Below are positions 45,022 through 53,710 of a DNA stretch of 64,000 nt, piece by piece. Location of the stretch: contig CAMNSS010000001.1 of assembly GCA_946555345.1 (NCBI GenBank), positions 227,818-291,817 of the forward strand, read 5' to 3'. Both the position numbers and the translations under genes were made by a program. Source of the stretch: an uncultured Eubacterium sp. (lineage in GTDB: Bacteria; Bacillota; Clostridia; Peptostreptococcales; Anaerovoracaceae). The number at the start of each line of letters is the position of its first letter. Within the stretch, counting starts at the first letter, position 1. The notes under the pieces are model-generated. The model saw only the letters and a program-made list of their open reading frames with translations, had not been told where the DNA came from and did not search any database.

Positions 45022-45924
45022 TTACTTTTTCTTGCCTTTATTCTTCGTGTTCTTCTGTTTCCCGGTCTGCCCTTTTGGATTGGTGGACGTTTTCTTTTCC
45101 GATTTTTGTGTTTTTACTACTTTGACTTTGTATTCGCTGCCAGCGGCGGATATCGGCCGTCTTCCGCCGACCCGCTTGTTGCCGGATGCTGGCTCGTCGT
45201 CATCTTCCAGGGAAGCGAGGATCTCTTCGTCCTTAGCCTTCTTTTTGGCTAGGGATTCCGCTTCTTTCGCCTTTCGCTGCGCATCTTTTTTGACGATTTC
45301 TTCAACGGATTTGCCTGTGCGCTTCGCTTCCTTATATGGATTTACGGTTTCCGATTTTCCTTTTTCCTGGCTTTCCTTTTGCATGGCCTTCTTTGCGCTT
45401 CTGCTGGTGAAGAAAATCATGCCGGCGATCATCACGACCATCATGATCGTGTAGATCTTAGTGGATTTATCCCGGTCAAGCGTCCGGAATTTGATTGTTT
45501 GCGCTGTTCCCAGCTTAGAGCCGTCGGTTGCTTGCAGGTTTTTGCCGATGGTGAGGGTGTATGGCGTATCGCCTTTGATGGTGATCTTGGAATTTGCAAT
45601 GTCGGATACGACCATCAGCAGTCCTTCTTCTTTTTCACTGTAGTATACTTTAGTAGGGATCTTTTTGCCTTTTTTATCAGTGAGCTTAAATTCCTTGGCG
45701 TTGGCCTTCCTGATTTTATCGCTATCGGGCATAACCTCCTTGTTAAAATAGATCTTAACGCTGAGGTTTTCTACGGCAACGCCCTGGTCGCCGTCATGCG
45801 GCGTTGAAGATACGACTTTAAACTCTGATTTTTGTGAACTGGCGTCGTTTGCCGCAAAGCTTGCGGGCGCTAGAATGGATATCATCATCATTATAAGGCA
45901 TGCCAATGCCCCTATTCTTTTCAT
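45022..45924 (-). CDS. Secreted/membrane protein with bacterial Ig-like (SbsA-type) domain
   Basis: 300 residues. There is a signal peptide (MKRIGALACLIMMMISILAP, cleavage probably after FAA, about 25). An Ig-like domain (about 35-150) follows with VSSTPHDGDQGVAVENLSVK and FNKEVMPDSDKI, the pattern of SbsA/Big_5 domains. One membrane helix (about 158-177, IYTIMMVVMIAGMIFF) precedes a highly basic, Lys-rich cytoplasmic tail (about 180-300) with coiled-coil-like KEAE repeats. It overlaps the tadA gene by 4 bp, so the two are co-translated. The function is unknown. Confidence 0.75.
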   Translation of the reverse strand: MKRIGALACLIMMMISILAPASFAANDASSQKSEFKVVSSTPHDGDQGVAVENLSVKIYFNKEVMPDSDKIRKANAKEFKLTDKKGKKIPTKVYYSEKEEGLLMVVSDIANSKITIKGDTPYTLTIGKNLQATDGSKLGTAQTIKFRTLDRDKSTKIYTIMMVVMIAGMIFFTSRSAKKAMQKESQEKGKSETVNPYKEAKRTGKSVEEIVKKDAQRKAKEAESLAKKKAKDEEILASLEDDDEPASGNKRVGGRRPISAAGSEYKVKVVKTQKSEKKTSTNPKGQTGKQKNTKNKGKKK

Positions 45925-46388
45925 GCGTATTGTCCCTCCGACTTCTTTTTTCTGAGCTGTTTAAAAAAATCCTTCATTATGCAGCTGCATTCTTCCTGCA
46001 TAAGGCCGGTTTCGATTTCTGTAAAATGATTAAGCTTTTTTTCCTGGGGAATATTGAACACAGAACCACAGGCGCCGGATTTTGGATCCATCGTTCCTAT
46101 GTAAAGCTTTTCAATGCGGGCCCATACGATGGCGCCGGCACACATACTGCAAGGTTCGGCAGTAACGAACATTTGGCATCCGGTAAGCCGCCATCCGCCC
46201 AAAGCTTTGGCTGCTGCCCTGATGGCGATCATTTCGGCATGTGCCGTCGGATCTTTGCGGGTTTCCGTTTCATTGTGGCCGCAGGCGATAACCGCCCCAT
46301 CCCTGACGATGACTGCCCCAATGGGGATTTCCCCCAATGCGGCTGCTTTTTTTGCTTCCTCAAGAGCTGCTTGCATATACTTTCTCAT
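45921..46388 (-). CDS. tadA: tRNA-specific adenosine deaminase
   Basis: Converts A34 to inosine in tRNA-Arg(ACG), an essential step for wobble decoding. 155 residues. Zinc and catalytic motifs are HAEMIAIRAAA (His-Ala-Glu, about 50-52) and EPCSMCAGAIVWAR (PCxxC, about 80-85). The RNA-binding C-terminal helix follows around ECSCIMKDFFKQLRKKK. Length and motifs are standard. It overlaps the next gene (Ig-like protein) by ATGA. Confidence 0.96.
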   Translation of the reverse strand: MRKYMQAALEEAKKAAALGEIPIGAVIVRDGAVIACGHNETETRKDPTAHAEMIAIRAAAKALGGWRLTGCQMFVTAEPCSMCAGAIVWARIEKLYIGTMDPKSGACGSVFNIPQEKKLNHFTEIETGLMQEECSCIMKDFFKQLRKKKSEGQYA

Positions 46389-46412
46389 ATACCTTACAAT
46401 GGTATCACACTT

Positions 46413-47297
46413 TTATTTGTCTATCAAGGGAATTTCTTCAATATGGCCATTATATCTGTTGATGGCTGCGATCCAATAGCCGTATATATTTTTTCTCCGC
46501 TCTTCGATCGGAATCGTTTTATCATCGGATTCTTTCTCCATGCCGATGATCGGCTGCCAGTAGACAAAGCCTGATTTTCCCTGGTCCGGCTGCTCCTGTG
46601 GGAAAAACCTGCCAGGCACGCCGAGGAAATAGTGGGTCTCTTGCCAGCCGAACAGGAAATGCCCATATTTATTGATCGGTGCATCGGCTTGCGGCGCAAT
46701 CATTGGAAAGCGTTTGCAATCGGTGATTTTTTTCCATTTGATATCCGGGAGCGCATCGTCAAATGGGACGATATCCGCAAAATTATCCTGAATTTTGGCA
46801 AGTTCTATGCAGTTTTCCAATACGAAGCGGCTGTAGAAAGGGGTGTAGTCCTTTGGTGCAGGGACGCTGTTTGAGCTGGGGATTTCGGAAAGGCAAAATT
46901 CGCCTTTCAGTACAGGGTGAAGCGCTTCTCGGCTGTTCGTCGTGGACATGGCGGCGACGATCGCAGTAGAGAAATCAGAAAGCGTCATGCCGTTGCCATC
47001 AAGATCCGCAGGGTTGACGCGGAAACTCGCTTCTCCCTTGCCGTAAGCGGAAAGGGAAATGTTGCCTACCATATGGTAACAGCGTTTTTCATGCTTCATG
47101 CCGGCAAAAAGCAGTTTATACACGTATTCTCCTGCCGGGAAAAATTTAATGTTATCCATGATGACGATAATGAGGCTTTTTTCCTGATCCAGTTCCAATT
47201 TGACGTATCCCCGCATTTCCTTGCCAGGGTCGAAGGCATATTTTTTGTTTTCTTCTTTCAGTACGATTGGATTTTTTGTGGTTTTTGAAATATCCAT
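46413..47297 (-). CDS. Conserved hypothetical protein of Clostridia type
   Basis: 294 residues from ATG 47297, which has GGAGGAG upstream. No signal peptide or membrane helix. The N-terminal half reads as a beta-rich domain (GYVKLELDQEKSLIIVIMDN, YHMVGNISLSAYGKGEASFR). The C-terminal part has an aromatic stretch NKYGHFLFGWQETHYFLGVP followed by GRFFPQEQPDQGKSGFVYWQ and ends near NIYGYWIAAINRYNGHIEE. I cannot name a function. It is divergent from cvpA and lies 24 bp upstream of tadA on the same strand. Confidence 0.75.
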   Translation of the reverse strand: MDISKTTKNPIVLKEENKKYAFDPGKEMRGYVKLELDQEKSLIIVIMDNIKFFPAGEYVYKLLFAGMKHEKRCYHMVGNISLSAYGKGEASFRVNPADLDGNGMTLSDFSTAIVAAMSTTNSREALHPVLKGEFCLSEIPSSNSVPAPKDYTPFYSRFVLENCIELAKIQDNFADIVPFDDALPDIKWKKITDCKRFPMIAPQADAPINKYGHFLFGWQETHYFLGVPGRFFPQEQPDQGKSGFVYWQPIIGMEKESDDKTIPIEERRKNIYGYWIAAINRYNGHIEEIPLIDK

Positions 47298-47367
47298 TAT
47301 GCTCCTCCTTGTGGTTTTCACTTTTATTTAGTAATATTTAGTAATATATGAAAAGAAGGGAGGGGCT

Positions 47368-48009
47368 ATGATTTTAGTAGACATTATTGTGCTGCTGATT
47401 TTAGCAGTCCCGGCAGGGATCGGAATCTACAGGGGATTTGCACATATGTTCATCCATACGTTGGGATGGATCGGCGCGCTTTTCGGCGGGTTGCTTTTTA
47501 CTGGGATTTTTACCCGTGTTCTCGGGGGCAGCTTCCTGCGGGAATTAATCCGCCAAAGATTGTCCGGCAAATTCTCCGCATCGGCGGATGCCATCGAAAC
47601 AACCTCGGAAGGCTTGCCGGATATCATCAGCGGGGGCTTGTCGATCGGAGCAGAGGACAGCGCGGATATTTTCGCTGAACTTCTCGGTTCTGCGTTGGTT
47701 TCGGTCATCAGTTTTGTCCTTATCGTATTTGCGGCGAGGCTGCTTTTAGGCATATTGGTAAAGCCGCTTGCAAGGGGCGGCGGATTTGCGCCGCTTAGGG
47801 GTGCGGACAAGCTGTTAGGCTTTGTGGCGGGATTGCTTGAGGGCGTCGTTTTGGTATTTGTTTTTTTAACGGCGCTGGTACTGGTTGAAAGCTTAGCTGG
47901 CGCGGAATTTTCGGAACTTCTGGCTGATGCGCTGGAACGGTCCGTTATCGCTGGGACGCTGTATGACAATAATTTGCTGCTGCTGGTAACGGGAGGGCTT
48001 TTCTCGTGA
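47368..48009 (+). CDS. CvpA family membrane protein
   Basis: 213 residues with four predicted membrane helices (about 2-20, 27-48, 108-130, 145-170). The first reads ILVDIIVLLILAVPAGIGIY and is followed by RGFAHMFIHTLGWIGALFGG, the CvpA pattern. A soluble loop of about 50 residues lies between helices 2 and 3. CvpA proteins are named for colicin V secretion but have a poorly known envelope role. A good GGGAGGGG ribosome binding site precedes the ATG. The gene stands alone on the plus strand. Confidence 0.82.
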   Translation: MILVDIIVLLILAVPAGIGIYRGFAHMFIHTLGWIGALFGGLLFTGIFTRVLGGSFLRELIRQRLSGKFSASADAIETTSEGLPDIISGGLSIGAEDSADIFAELLGSALVSVISFVLIVFAARLLLGILVKPLARGGGFAPLRGADKLLGFVAGLLEGVVLVFVFLTALVLVESLAGAEFSELLADALERSVIAGTLYDNNLLLLVTGGLFS

Positions 48010-48324
48010 TGGATAAATGAAGGGTTTAGAGGATGCCTGCCGCTCGCCTTTCGGAGCAGGCCCGGAAATGGGGATTTCCGTAAAGGCGCGGATTGCGGCA
48101 AGGCGGCAGCAGTTCAAATCAAAACCCCGCCGCCGATCGTCTTGCGGGAGCAGGATTCATGATGGCAGAAAATCGCTTGACCTGGCGGCGGATCAGCGAC
48201 GGCAGCAAGCCCGCTCGGATCGGCGAAAGCATAACAGCGGCGGAGAATTGTGCCAGGTGCATGGTAAGGCAATCTGGCAGATGCGCCATAAAATAAATTT
48301 TTTCGTGATTTTTCACAAAAATGC
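48010..48324. other. Spacer between cvpA and the lysine operon
   Basis: About 315 bp with repeated GCGGCGG and GGCAGC words and no supported gene or terminator. The stretch just before the promoter holds TTTTTTCGTGATTTTTCACAAAAA-like imperfect symmetry (about 48298-48321). Confidence 0.4.
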
Positions 48325-48353
48325 TTGCATTATGCCAGCTTATCTAGTATACT
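48325..48353 (+). promoter_or_regulatory. Promoter of the lysine/DAP operon
   Basis: TTGCAT (48325-48330), exactly 17 bp, TATACT (48348-48353). The predicted start lies about 20 bp before the riboswitch. Confidence 0.75.
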
Positions 48354-48380
48354 GGCAACAATTAATCGACAACAAGATAG

Positions 48381-48545
48381 ATGATAGAGGCGCGGAGCAG
48401 AAGATGGGCTAAGTAGCCGGCAGGCAGTGACTTACCCGGAGGCATTCTCCGCCGAACCAGGGCTTCAGGCATGAAGCTTTGGTGGGCATATAGTCAATAG
48501 CTATATGACTGTCTGTCAAGCATCTGCTTGACAGTTGTGCTATCC
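48381..48545 (+). promoter_or_regulatory. Lysine riboswitch (L box)
   Basis: P1 pairs GATAGAGG (48383-48390) with the closing CTATC (48540-48544). The conserved core GATAGAGGCGCGG and the junction piece CCGCCGAACCAGGG are present. Helices seen: P3 GCTTCA-GGCA-TGAAGC, P4 CATATAG...CTATATG and the long P5 CTGTCAAGCA-TC-TGCTTGACAG. The terminator follows at 48582. High lysine should favour termination and shut off lysA-lysC-dapFABH. Confidence 0.92.
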
Positions 48546-48581
48546 TTATATGACTTAAAGACTTAAATTCATTTTGTTCAC

Positions 48582-48615
48582 AAGCCAGTAAGGAAGCCTT
48601 ACTGGCTTTTCTGTT
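48582..48615 (+). terminator. Riboswitch-controlled terminator before lysA
   Basis: AAGCCAGTAAGG-AAG-CCTTACTGGCTT has a perfect 12 bp stem followed by TTCTGTTTT. It lies 37 nt after the aptamer P1 and 86 nt before the lysA ATG. Confidence 0.88.
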
Positions 48616-48700
48616 TTAAGTTTTGTGCGGGCGCATCCCGCCATATACCCGCAAGCAGCCTCTATCATCTGTGAAGAAGACGGACAAGGAAGGCAGGAAG

Positions 48701-49963
48701 ATGGACACTTTGCAGATCGGAGGGGTGAGCAGCCGGGCGCTGGCAGATCAGTACGGAACTCCTCTTTACGTTTACGATGAAAACAAAATACGGCAGCAGG
48801 CCGCTGCGGCGACAGGAAATTTCCGTTCAGAAAAGTTCGATACGGAAGTGGCCTATGCGTCCAAGGCGTTTTCCTGTGCGGCTCTTTTCAGGCTGCTGGC
48901 GCAGGAAGGACTGAGTTTTGATGTGGTCAGCGGCGGAGAGCTTTACTGTGCGATGCGGATCGGTGCGGACATGAAGAAGGTATATTTCCATGGCAACAAC
49001 AAGAGCGACCAGGAAATCGAAATGGGTCTTGATGCGGGAATCGGGTATTTCGTCGTGGATAATGTGATGGAATGCCAGCGGCTTTTCGATATTGCAGGGC
49101 GCAAGCGGCTTCAAACGAAAGTCTTGCTGCGCATCAACCCCGGCATATCGGCGCATACCCACGAGTATATCATGACTGCTGCGCCGGACTCGAAATTCGG
49201 CATTTACATAGAAAACAGGCGGCAAATCGAAGCGGTGATCCAAAAGCTGTCGCAGAGCAGGTACGTTAAGTTTGCGGGGTTTCACAGCCATATCGGCTCG
49301 CAGATCGTAGATGCGGATTCCTTCACCAGGGCGCTGGATACCATGATCGGTTTTCTGGCGGAGATGAAAAAAACACAGGGGCTTGACAATCTGGAGCTTT
49401 CCATCGGCGGCGGCTTCGGCATCAAGTACGTGGAAGCAGACGATCCATTGCCTCTGGGCGAAATGTGCAAGGTTCTCGTTTCCCATACTGAACGCTGCCT
49501 GGCAGAAAAGGGCGTGCGCATTTCCAAGCTCATCACAGAGCCGGGACGTGCGATGGTGGGGGAAGCAGGCTGTACGCTTTATACCATCGGCGATATGAAG
49601 GAAAGCGGCGACAAGAATTATATTTTCGTGGACGGCGGCATGAGCGACAATATCCGCCATGCCCTCTACGATGCGGAGTATACGGGCGTTCTGGCGAATA
49701 AATTCGATCAGCCGCCGGAAAAGGCTTACTGCATTGCGGGAAAGAACTGTGAATCGGGCGATATCCTGATTGCGGATATGCAGCTTCCGGAGGCGGCGCC
49801 GGGCGATCTTTTGGCGGTGCTTTCGACGGGCGCTTACGGATATTCGATGGCAAGCAATTACAACAGGCTGGGAAGGCCGGCGGTCGTGTTCGCGGGAGAC
49901 GGACAGGCAAGATTGATCATCAGGCGGGAAACCTATGAGGATCAATACCGGCTTGAAGTATAG
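48701..49963 (+). CDS. lysA: Diaminopimelate decarboxylase
   Basis: PLP enzyme making lysine from meso-DAP. 420 residues from ATG 48701 (AAGGAAGG upstream); a longer frame to 48623 begins at the riboswitch terminator and is rejected. Landmarks are the PLP lysine in VAYASKAFSC (about 46-55), GFHSHIGSQI (about 193), the PLP-phosphate glycine stretch IGGGFGIKYV (about 229), EPGRAMVGEAG (about 280) and CESGDIL (about 350). It is the first gene of the riboswitch-controlled operon, although it is the last step of the pathway. Confidence 0.95.
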   Translation: MDTLQIGGVSSRALADQYGTPLYVYDENKIRQQAAAATGNFRSEKFDTEVAYASKAFSCAALFRLLAQEGLSFDVVSGGELYCAMRIGADMKKVYFHGNNKSDQEIEMGLDAGIGYFVVDNVMECQRLFDIAGRKRLQTKVLLRINPGISAHTHEYIMTAAPDSKFGIYIENRRQIEAVIQKLSQSRYVKFAGFHSHIGSQIVDADSFTRALDTMIGFLAEMKKTQGLDNLELSIGGGFGIKYVEADDPLPLGEMCKVLVSHTERCLAEKGVRISKLITEPGRAMVGEAGCTLYTIGDMKESGDKNYIFVDGGMSDNIRHALYDAEYTGVLANKFDQPPEKAYCIAGKNCESGDILIADMQLPEAAPGDLLAVLSTGAYGYSMASNYNRLGRPAVVFAGDGQARLIIRRETYEDQYRLEV

Positions 49964-50160
49964 ACGGTCATGGCAAGCGATTGCGGCAAACGGCAACGGC
50001 AAATGGCTGCGACAATGGTCTTGGCAAACGGCAATGGCAGATGACGACGGCCGCTAATAACGTCGATGCTGACGGCCAATGACGATAGCCGGGGCCGGGG
50101 AATGGCAGATAAATAGAAGATGACGGCAGGCAAAGAATGACAAATAATTATAATTTATGA
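49964..50160. repeat. Degenerate GGCAAACGGCAAYGGCA repeats between lysA and lysC
   Basis: About 200 bp with recurring GGCAAACGGCAACGGCAAATGGC and GGCAAACGGCAATGGCAGATG-type units, each about 12-40 bp, decaying to the right. The consensus word GGCAAACGGCAA is present twice. No gene is supported. Confidence 0.55.
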
Positions 50161-50176
50161 TAAGGAGGAGATACCC

Positions 50177-51400
50177 ATTAATATCGTACAGAAATATAAC
50201 GGAAGAAGTCTTGACTCCATGGAAAAGATACAGGCGGTGGCAAAGCATATCGCTGAGGTGAAGAAGGATTACGACGGGATGGTCGTAGTCGCCAGCGCCA
50301 TGGGGCAGACGACGGATAAGCTAATCGGCATGGCAAAGCAGGCCGGCGATCATATTCCGAAAAGGGAGCTGGATGTGCTTTTAGCGACGGGGGAACAGCA
50401 GACGGTGGCGCTCCTTGCGATCGCACTGGAAAACCTGGGCGTTGAGGCGCAGTCCATGACGGGATTTCAGAGCGGGTTTGTGACAAACAAATACCACACC
50501 AATGCGAAAATCAAGGAAATCAACACAGAGCGGGTTGAGGAAATCGTTGGCAGCGGCAAGGTTGCTGTCGTTGCGGGTTTCCAGGGCTTAAATGAGGACG
50601 GCGATCTCACTACCCTGGGCCGGGGCGGCTCGGACATGACGGCAGTGGGGATTGCGGCGCATCTCGGCTGGGATTGCGAGCTTTACACTACGACGGACTG
50701 TATGTATACCGTAGATCCGGATCTCTATCCGCAAGCGAAGCCGATCAAAGCCATCACTTATGAGGAAATGATGGAAGTCACCAACCTGGGCGCGGATAAG
50801 ATCGAGACGCGGGCGGTGGAAATGGCGAAAAAGTATAATGTTAAGCTGTTTTTGGGAAAATCTTTGGAAAGGGATAAAAGTAAAGGAACGTATATAATGA
50901 GCAAAGAAATGATAATAAACGAAAACCTTCTGGTAGAGGATATGCCGATCACGGGCATGGGCATTCAGGATGAGATATCGATATTCACGCTGCGAAACGT
51001 ACCGGCTGACGGAAAAGCCGTTGCCGAGTGCTTTAACAGTTTAGGCGAGCTGGACATCAATGTAGACATGATTTCCCAGCAGATGGCTGCCGATGGGACC
51101 TGCACGGTATCCTTTAGCTGCGGCATCGAGCAGGGCAAGGCGCTGGCGGCGGAGCTTGAGAAAAAGCCTGCTTTTGCGGATATCCAGGTCGGCAGGGAAG
51201 GCGACCTGGCGATGATTTCGCTGGTAGGCGTGGGCATGGCGACCCATTCGGGCGTGGCCAGCAAGGTCTTCCAGGTGCTGGCGGAAAACGATGTTAGGTA
51301 TTATCATATTACGACTTCGGAAATTTCCATCTCCGTTACCGTGGAAATGGAACAGAAATTGAAGGCGGCGATTGCCCTTTGCAGAGCCTTTCACTTGTAA
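50177..51400 (+). CDS. lysC: Aspartokinase (probable ATT start, degenerate KFGGTS motif)
   Basis: First enzyme of the aspartate pathway. 407 residues if translation starts at ATT 50177. That codon lies 6 bp after GGAGGAG and gives (M)NIVQKYNGRSLDSMEKI, which aligns with the aspartokinase N-terminus. No ATG, GTG or TTG lies in frame between the TGA at 50138 and ATG 50219, and starting at 50219 would remove the first strand and the ATP-site lysine. The usual KFGGTS is KYNGRS here. The kinase core continues with VVASAMGQTTDKL, LATGEQQTVALLAIALE and LGRGGSDMTAV. Two ACT domains (about 265-400) have LDINVDMISQQ, with feedback sites. Confidence 0.88.
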   Translation: MNIVQKYNGRSLDSMEKIQAVAKHIAEVKKDYDGMVVVASAMGQTTDKLIGMAKQAGDHIPKRELDVLLATGEQQTVALLAIALENLGVEAQSMTGFQSGFVTNKYHTNAKIKEINTERVEEIVGSGKVAVVAGFQGLNEDGDLTTLGRGGSDMTAVGIAAHLGWDCELYTTTDCMYTVDPDLYPQAKPIKAITYEEMMEVTNLGADKIETRAVEMAKKYNVKLFLGKSLERDKSKGTYIMSKEMIINENLLVEDMPITGMGIQDEISIFTLRNVPADGKAVAECFNSLGELDINVDMISQQMAADGTCTVSFSCGIEQGKALAAELEKKPAFADIQVGREGDLAMISLVGVGMATHSGVASKVFQVLAENDVRYYHITTSEISISVTVEMEQKLKAAIALCRAFHL

Positions 51401-51460
51401 ATCCCGGCATTTAATGGTAGGATTGAGAGGAAAAGAGAAGCGACGAAAGCAGGTAGGAAC

Positions 51461-52294
51461 ATGATTTTATTTTCAAAGTATCACGGATGCGGCAACAACT
51501 TCGTGATCGTAAGAGAGAAGGAACTCCGTAAAACGGCGGGCGAAACGGAATACCCGTCTTTTGCCAGGCAAATCTGCGACGTTAATACAGGCGTAGGCGC
51601 AGATGGATTGATCGTGGTGCGGGAAGAACCTTGCCTGGAAATGGTGTTCTTTAACTGCGATGGCAGCAGGGCGCCGATGTGTGGCAACGGGATCAGGTGC
51701 TTCGCCCATTATTGCATGGATCAGGGTATTTGCGAAAAGCGCAGTTATCCGGTCAAAACGCTGGCAGGCGATATGATCGTGGATGTTACAAGCGAAAGCC
51801 CGTTTATGGTGAGAATCAACATGGGCAAGCCAGTTTTCGATCCAGCGGCAATCGGGGTGGATTTCAACGGGGACAATTTCCTCGACCAGACATTGATTTT
51901 GGGAGACGGGATCTACCATAAGATAAACAGCCTGTTCATGGGGACGGTGCATACGGTGGTCTTTACCGATGATTATGCGTCCATGGACGTGCCGAGGCTG
52001 GGACGGGAAATTTGCAACCATCCTGTTTTCGCTGAAAAAACCAACGTGAATTTTGTCAGGGCAGCAGGTGAAAATACGCTGGAGATGAAGACCTATGAGC
52101 GGGGCGTCGGCATGACCCTGGCCTGCGGGACGGGTGCGTGCGCTTCCGTGGTAGTAGCGCATAGGCAAGGGCTTTGCGGCAAGAAGGCCGAGGTTGTCCT
52201 GGCGCTGGGAAGCTTGATGATAGAAATAAGCGACGACGGCGATGTTTATATGGAAGGTCCGTCGGTCAAGATTTTAGATGGAACATTTTTTTAG
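51461..52294 (+). CDS. dapF: Diaminopimelate epimerase
   Basis: Cofactor-free racemisation of LL- to meso-DAP using two cysteines. 277 residues. First half: FSKYHGCGNNFVIV and the catalytic MCGNGIRCFAHY (Cys about 73). Second half: TYERGVGMTLACGTGACASV (Cys about 217). Spacing and length are normal. It starts about 60 bp after lysC with GAAAGCAGGT upstream; the ribosome binding site is moderate. Confidence 0.95.
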   Translation: MILFSKYHGCGNNFVIVREKELRKTAGETEYPSFARQICDVNTGVGADGLIVVREEPCLEMVFFNCDGSRAPMCGNGIRCFAHYCMDQGICEKRSYPVKTLAGDMIVDVTSESPFMVRINMGKPVFDPAAIGVDFNGDNFLDQTLILGDGIYHKINSLFMGTVHTVVFTDDYASMDVPRLGREICNHPVFAEKTNVNFVRAAGENTLEMKTYERGVGMTLACGTGACASVVVAHRQGLCGKKAEVVLALGSLMIEISDDGDVYMEGPSVKILDGTFF

Positions 52295-52373
52295 AAACCT
52301 GGCGGCGGAAGGCCGGGAAGCCTGCAAATAAAACGGCAAGGCTAAATTGATGAAAGGAGAAAGTGAAATTACT

Positions 52374-53249
52374 ATGATACAGGGATCAATAGTGGCGCTT
52401 ATCACGCCTTTTAACGAAGACGGAAGCGTTAATTTCAAAAGACTCAGAGAGTTGATAGATTGGCACGTGGAACACAAAACCGATGCGATTTTAGTGCTGG
52501 GGACGACAGCGGAAACGCCGACGCTGACATTGTCGGAGGAGGATGAAATCGTCAGGATTGCCGTGGAGCAGGCGGCGGGCAGGGTGCCGGTTATCGCAGG
52601 CAGCGGCTCGAACAATACCATGGTTGCCATGGAGCAGAGCATCAAATACGAGAAGATGGGCGTCGATGCGCTGTTAGTCATCACGCCGTATTACAATAAG
52701 ACCAGCAAAGCAGGCCTTGTGAACCACTTCTTCCAGGTGGCGGATGCTGTCAGCTTGCCGATTCTCGTCTATAATGTCCCGGGCAGGACAGGGATATCGA
52801 TCGGGTATGACGCATTGAAAGAAATCAGCCAGCATAAGAATATAGTGGGCATCAAGGAAGCCAGCGGCGATATGTCCCTGGTCTGCAAGTTTGCGGGGTT
52901 GATTAACGATAATTTCAATATTTATTCGGGAAACGACGATATCAATGTGCCGATACTTTCCATGGGCGGTGCGGGCGTGATTTCCGTCCTGGCGAACGTA
53001 TTGCCAGAGGAAACGCATGAGATGGCGCATGCCTATCTTTCCGGGGACGTGAAAAGGGCGCGGGACCTGCAAGTGAAATACTTGGATTTCATCAATGCGC
53101 TATTCATTGAGACGAATCCGATTCCAGTCAAAGAGGCTATGAATTTGATGGGGCTTAACGTGGGCGGCTACAGGCTGCCGCTCTGCCCGATGGCGGACGA
53201 TACGAGGGCAGTGCTGCGCAGCGAGATGGAAAAGCTGGAGCTTTTGTAA
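52374..53249 (+). CDS. dapA: 4-Hydroxy-tetrahydrodipicolinate synthase
   Basis: Condenses pyruvate and aspartate semialdehyde, the entry to the lysine branch. 291 residues from ATG 52374 (MIQGSIVALITPFNEDGSVN). The AAAGGAG site is 14 bp upstream, so spacing is wide. Barrel landmarks are GTTAETPTLTLSEE (about 42), the catalytic Tyr in VYNVPGRTGISI (about 133) and the Schiff-base Lys in NIVGIKEASGDMSL (about 160). The first of these is GTTGEAPTL in most homologues. Pyruvate and allosteric residues are conserved as far as visible. It is the fourth gene of the operon. Confidence 0.95.
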   Translation: MIQGSIVALITPFNEDGSVNFKRLRELIDWHVEHKTDAILVLGTTAETPTLTLSEEDEIVRIAVEQAAGRVPVIAGSGSNNTMVAMEQSIKYEKMGVDALLVITPYYNKTSKAGLVNHFFQVADAVSLPILVYNVPGRTGISIGYDALKEISQHKNIVGIKEASGDMSLVCKFAGLINDNFNIYSGNDDINVPILSMGGAGVISVLANVLPEETHEMAHAYLSGDVKRARDLQVKYLDFINALFIETNPIPVKEAMNLMGLNVGGYRLPLCPMADDTRAVLRSEMEKLELL

Positions 53250-53710
53250 AACGCGTTTGGCGCAGAAAGCGGCGGGCTTTGCGGAGCGGTCAGAGCAGAG
53301 AGCGCGGGTGTGCGGTTGGGACGGAGCGCACGGGTGAAGATGTTTGCGGTGAAAAATGCGAGGCGGCAGAGTGTTCTGTGCGGCCCGGGCGGAATATTCA
53401 AAACAGAAAGAGCGGATCTGCGGGTGTTGCAGAATGCCTTTACGGGAAGCGGGCGGCGGGAAAGGCCCGAAGCGCTTGCGGAGAGCGTCCGGTGTGAATC
53501 GTGCGAACCTGCGCCCTTTGCAGGAAGCGTTTCGCATAAAAAGTGCGTATCTGCGCCCTTTGCAGAAAGTGATTGGATTGCATGGCACGAACCTGAGCCC
53601 TTTGCAGGAAGCGTCCGGTGAGGAAAGCGGGCGGCGCAAATGACGCAAAGCTGCGGCCGGGGCAGAAACACCAGGCTTGATTGATAAAAGTTTAAGGGAG
53701 AGGGAATTAT
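53250..53710. repeat. Spacer with a 42-bp tandem repeat between dapA and dapB
   Basis: 461 bp inside the operon. Three clear 42 bp units start at 53505, 53547 and 53589 (GAACCTGCGCCCTTTGCAGG, GTATCTGCGCCCTTTGCAGA, GAACCTGAGCCCTTTGCAGG). A decayed unit precedes at 53463, and older ones appear further left. Because 42 is a multiple of three, all frames look periodic (for example NLRPLQEA and PFAGSV peptides), but none has a ribosome binding site. The dapB site lies at the end (AAGGGAGAGGG). Confidence 0.8.

Noticed and set aside
53310..53643. Repeat protein (NLRPLQ or PFAGSV type) encoded by the 42-bp repeat
   Set aside because: All frames on both strands are periodic because 42 is a multiple of three. 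No ribosome binding site and no flanking domain.
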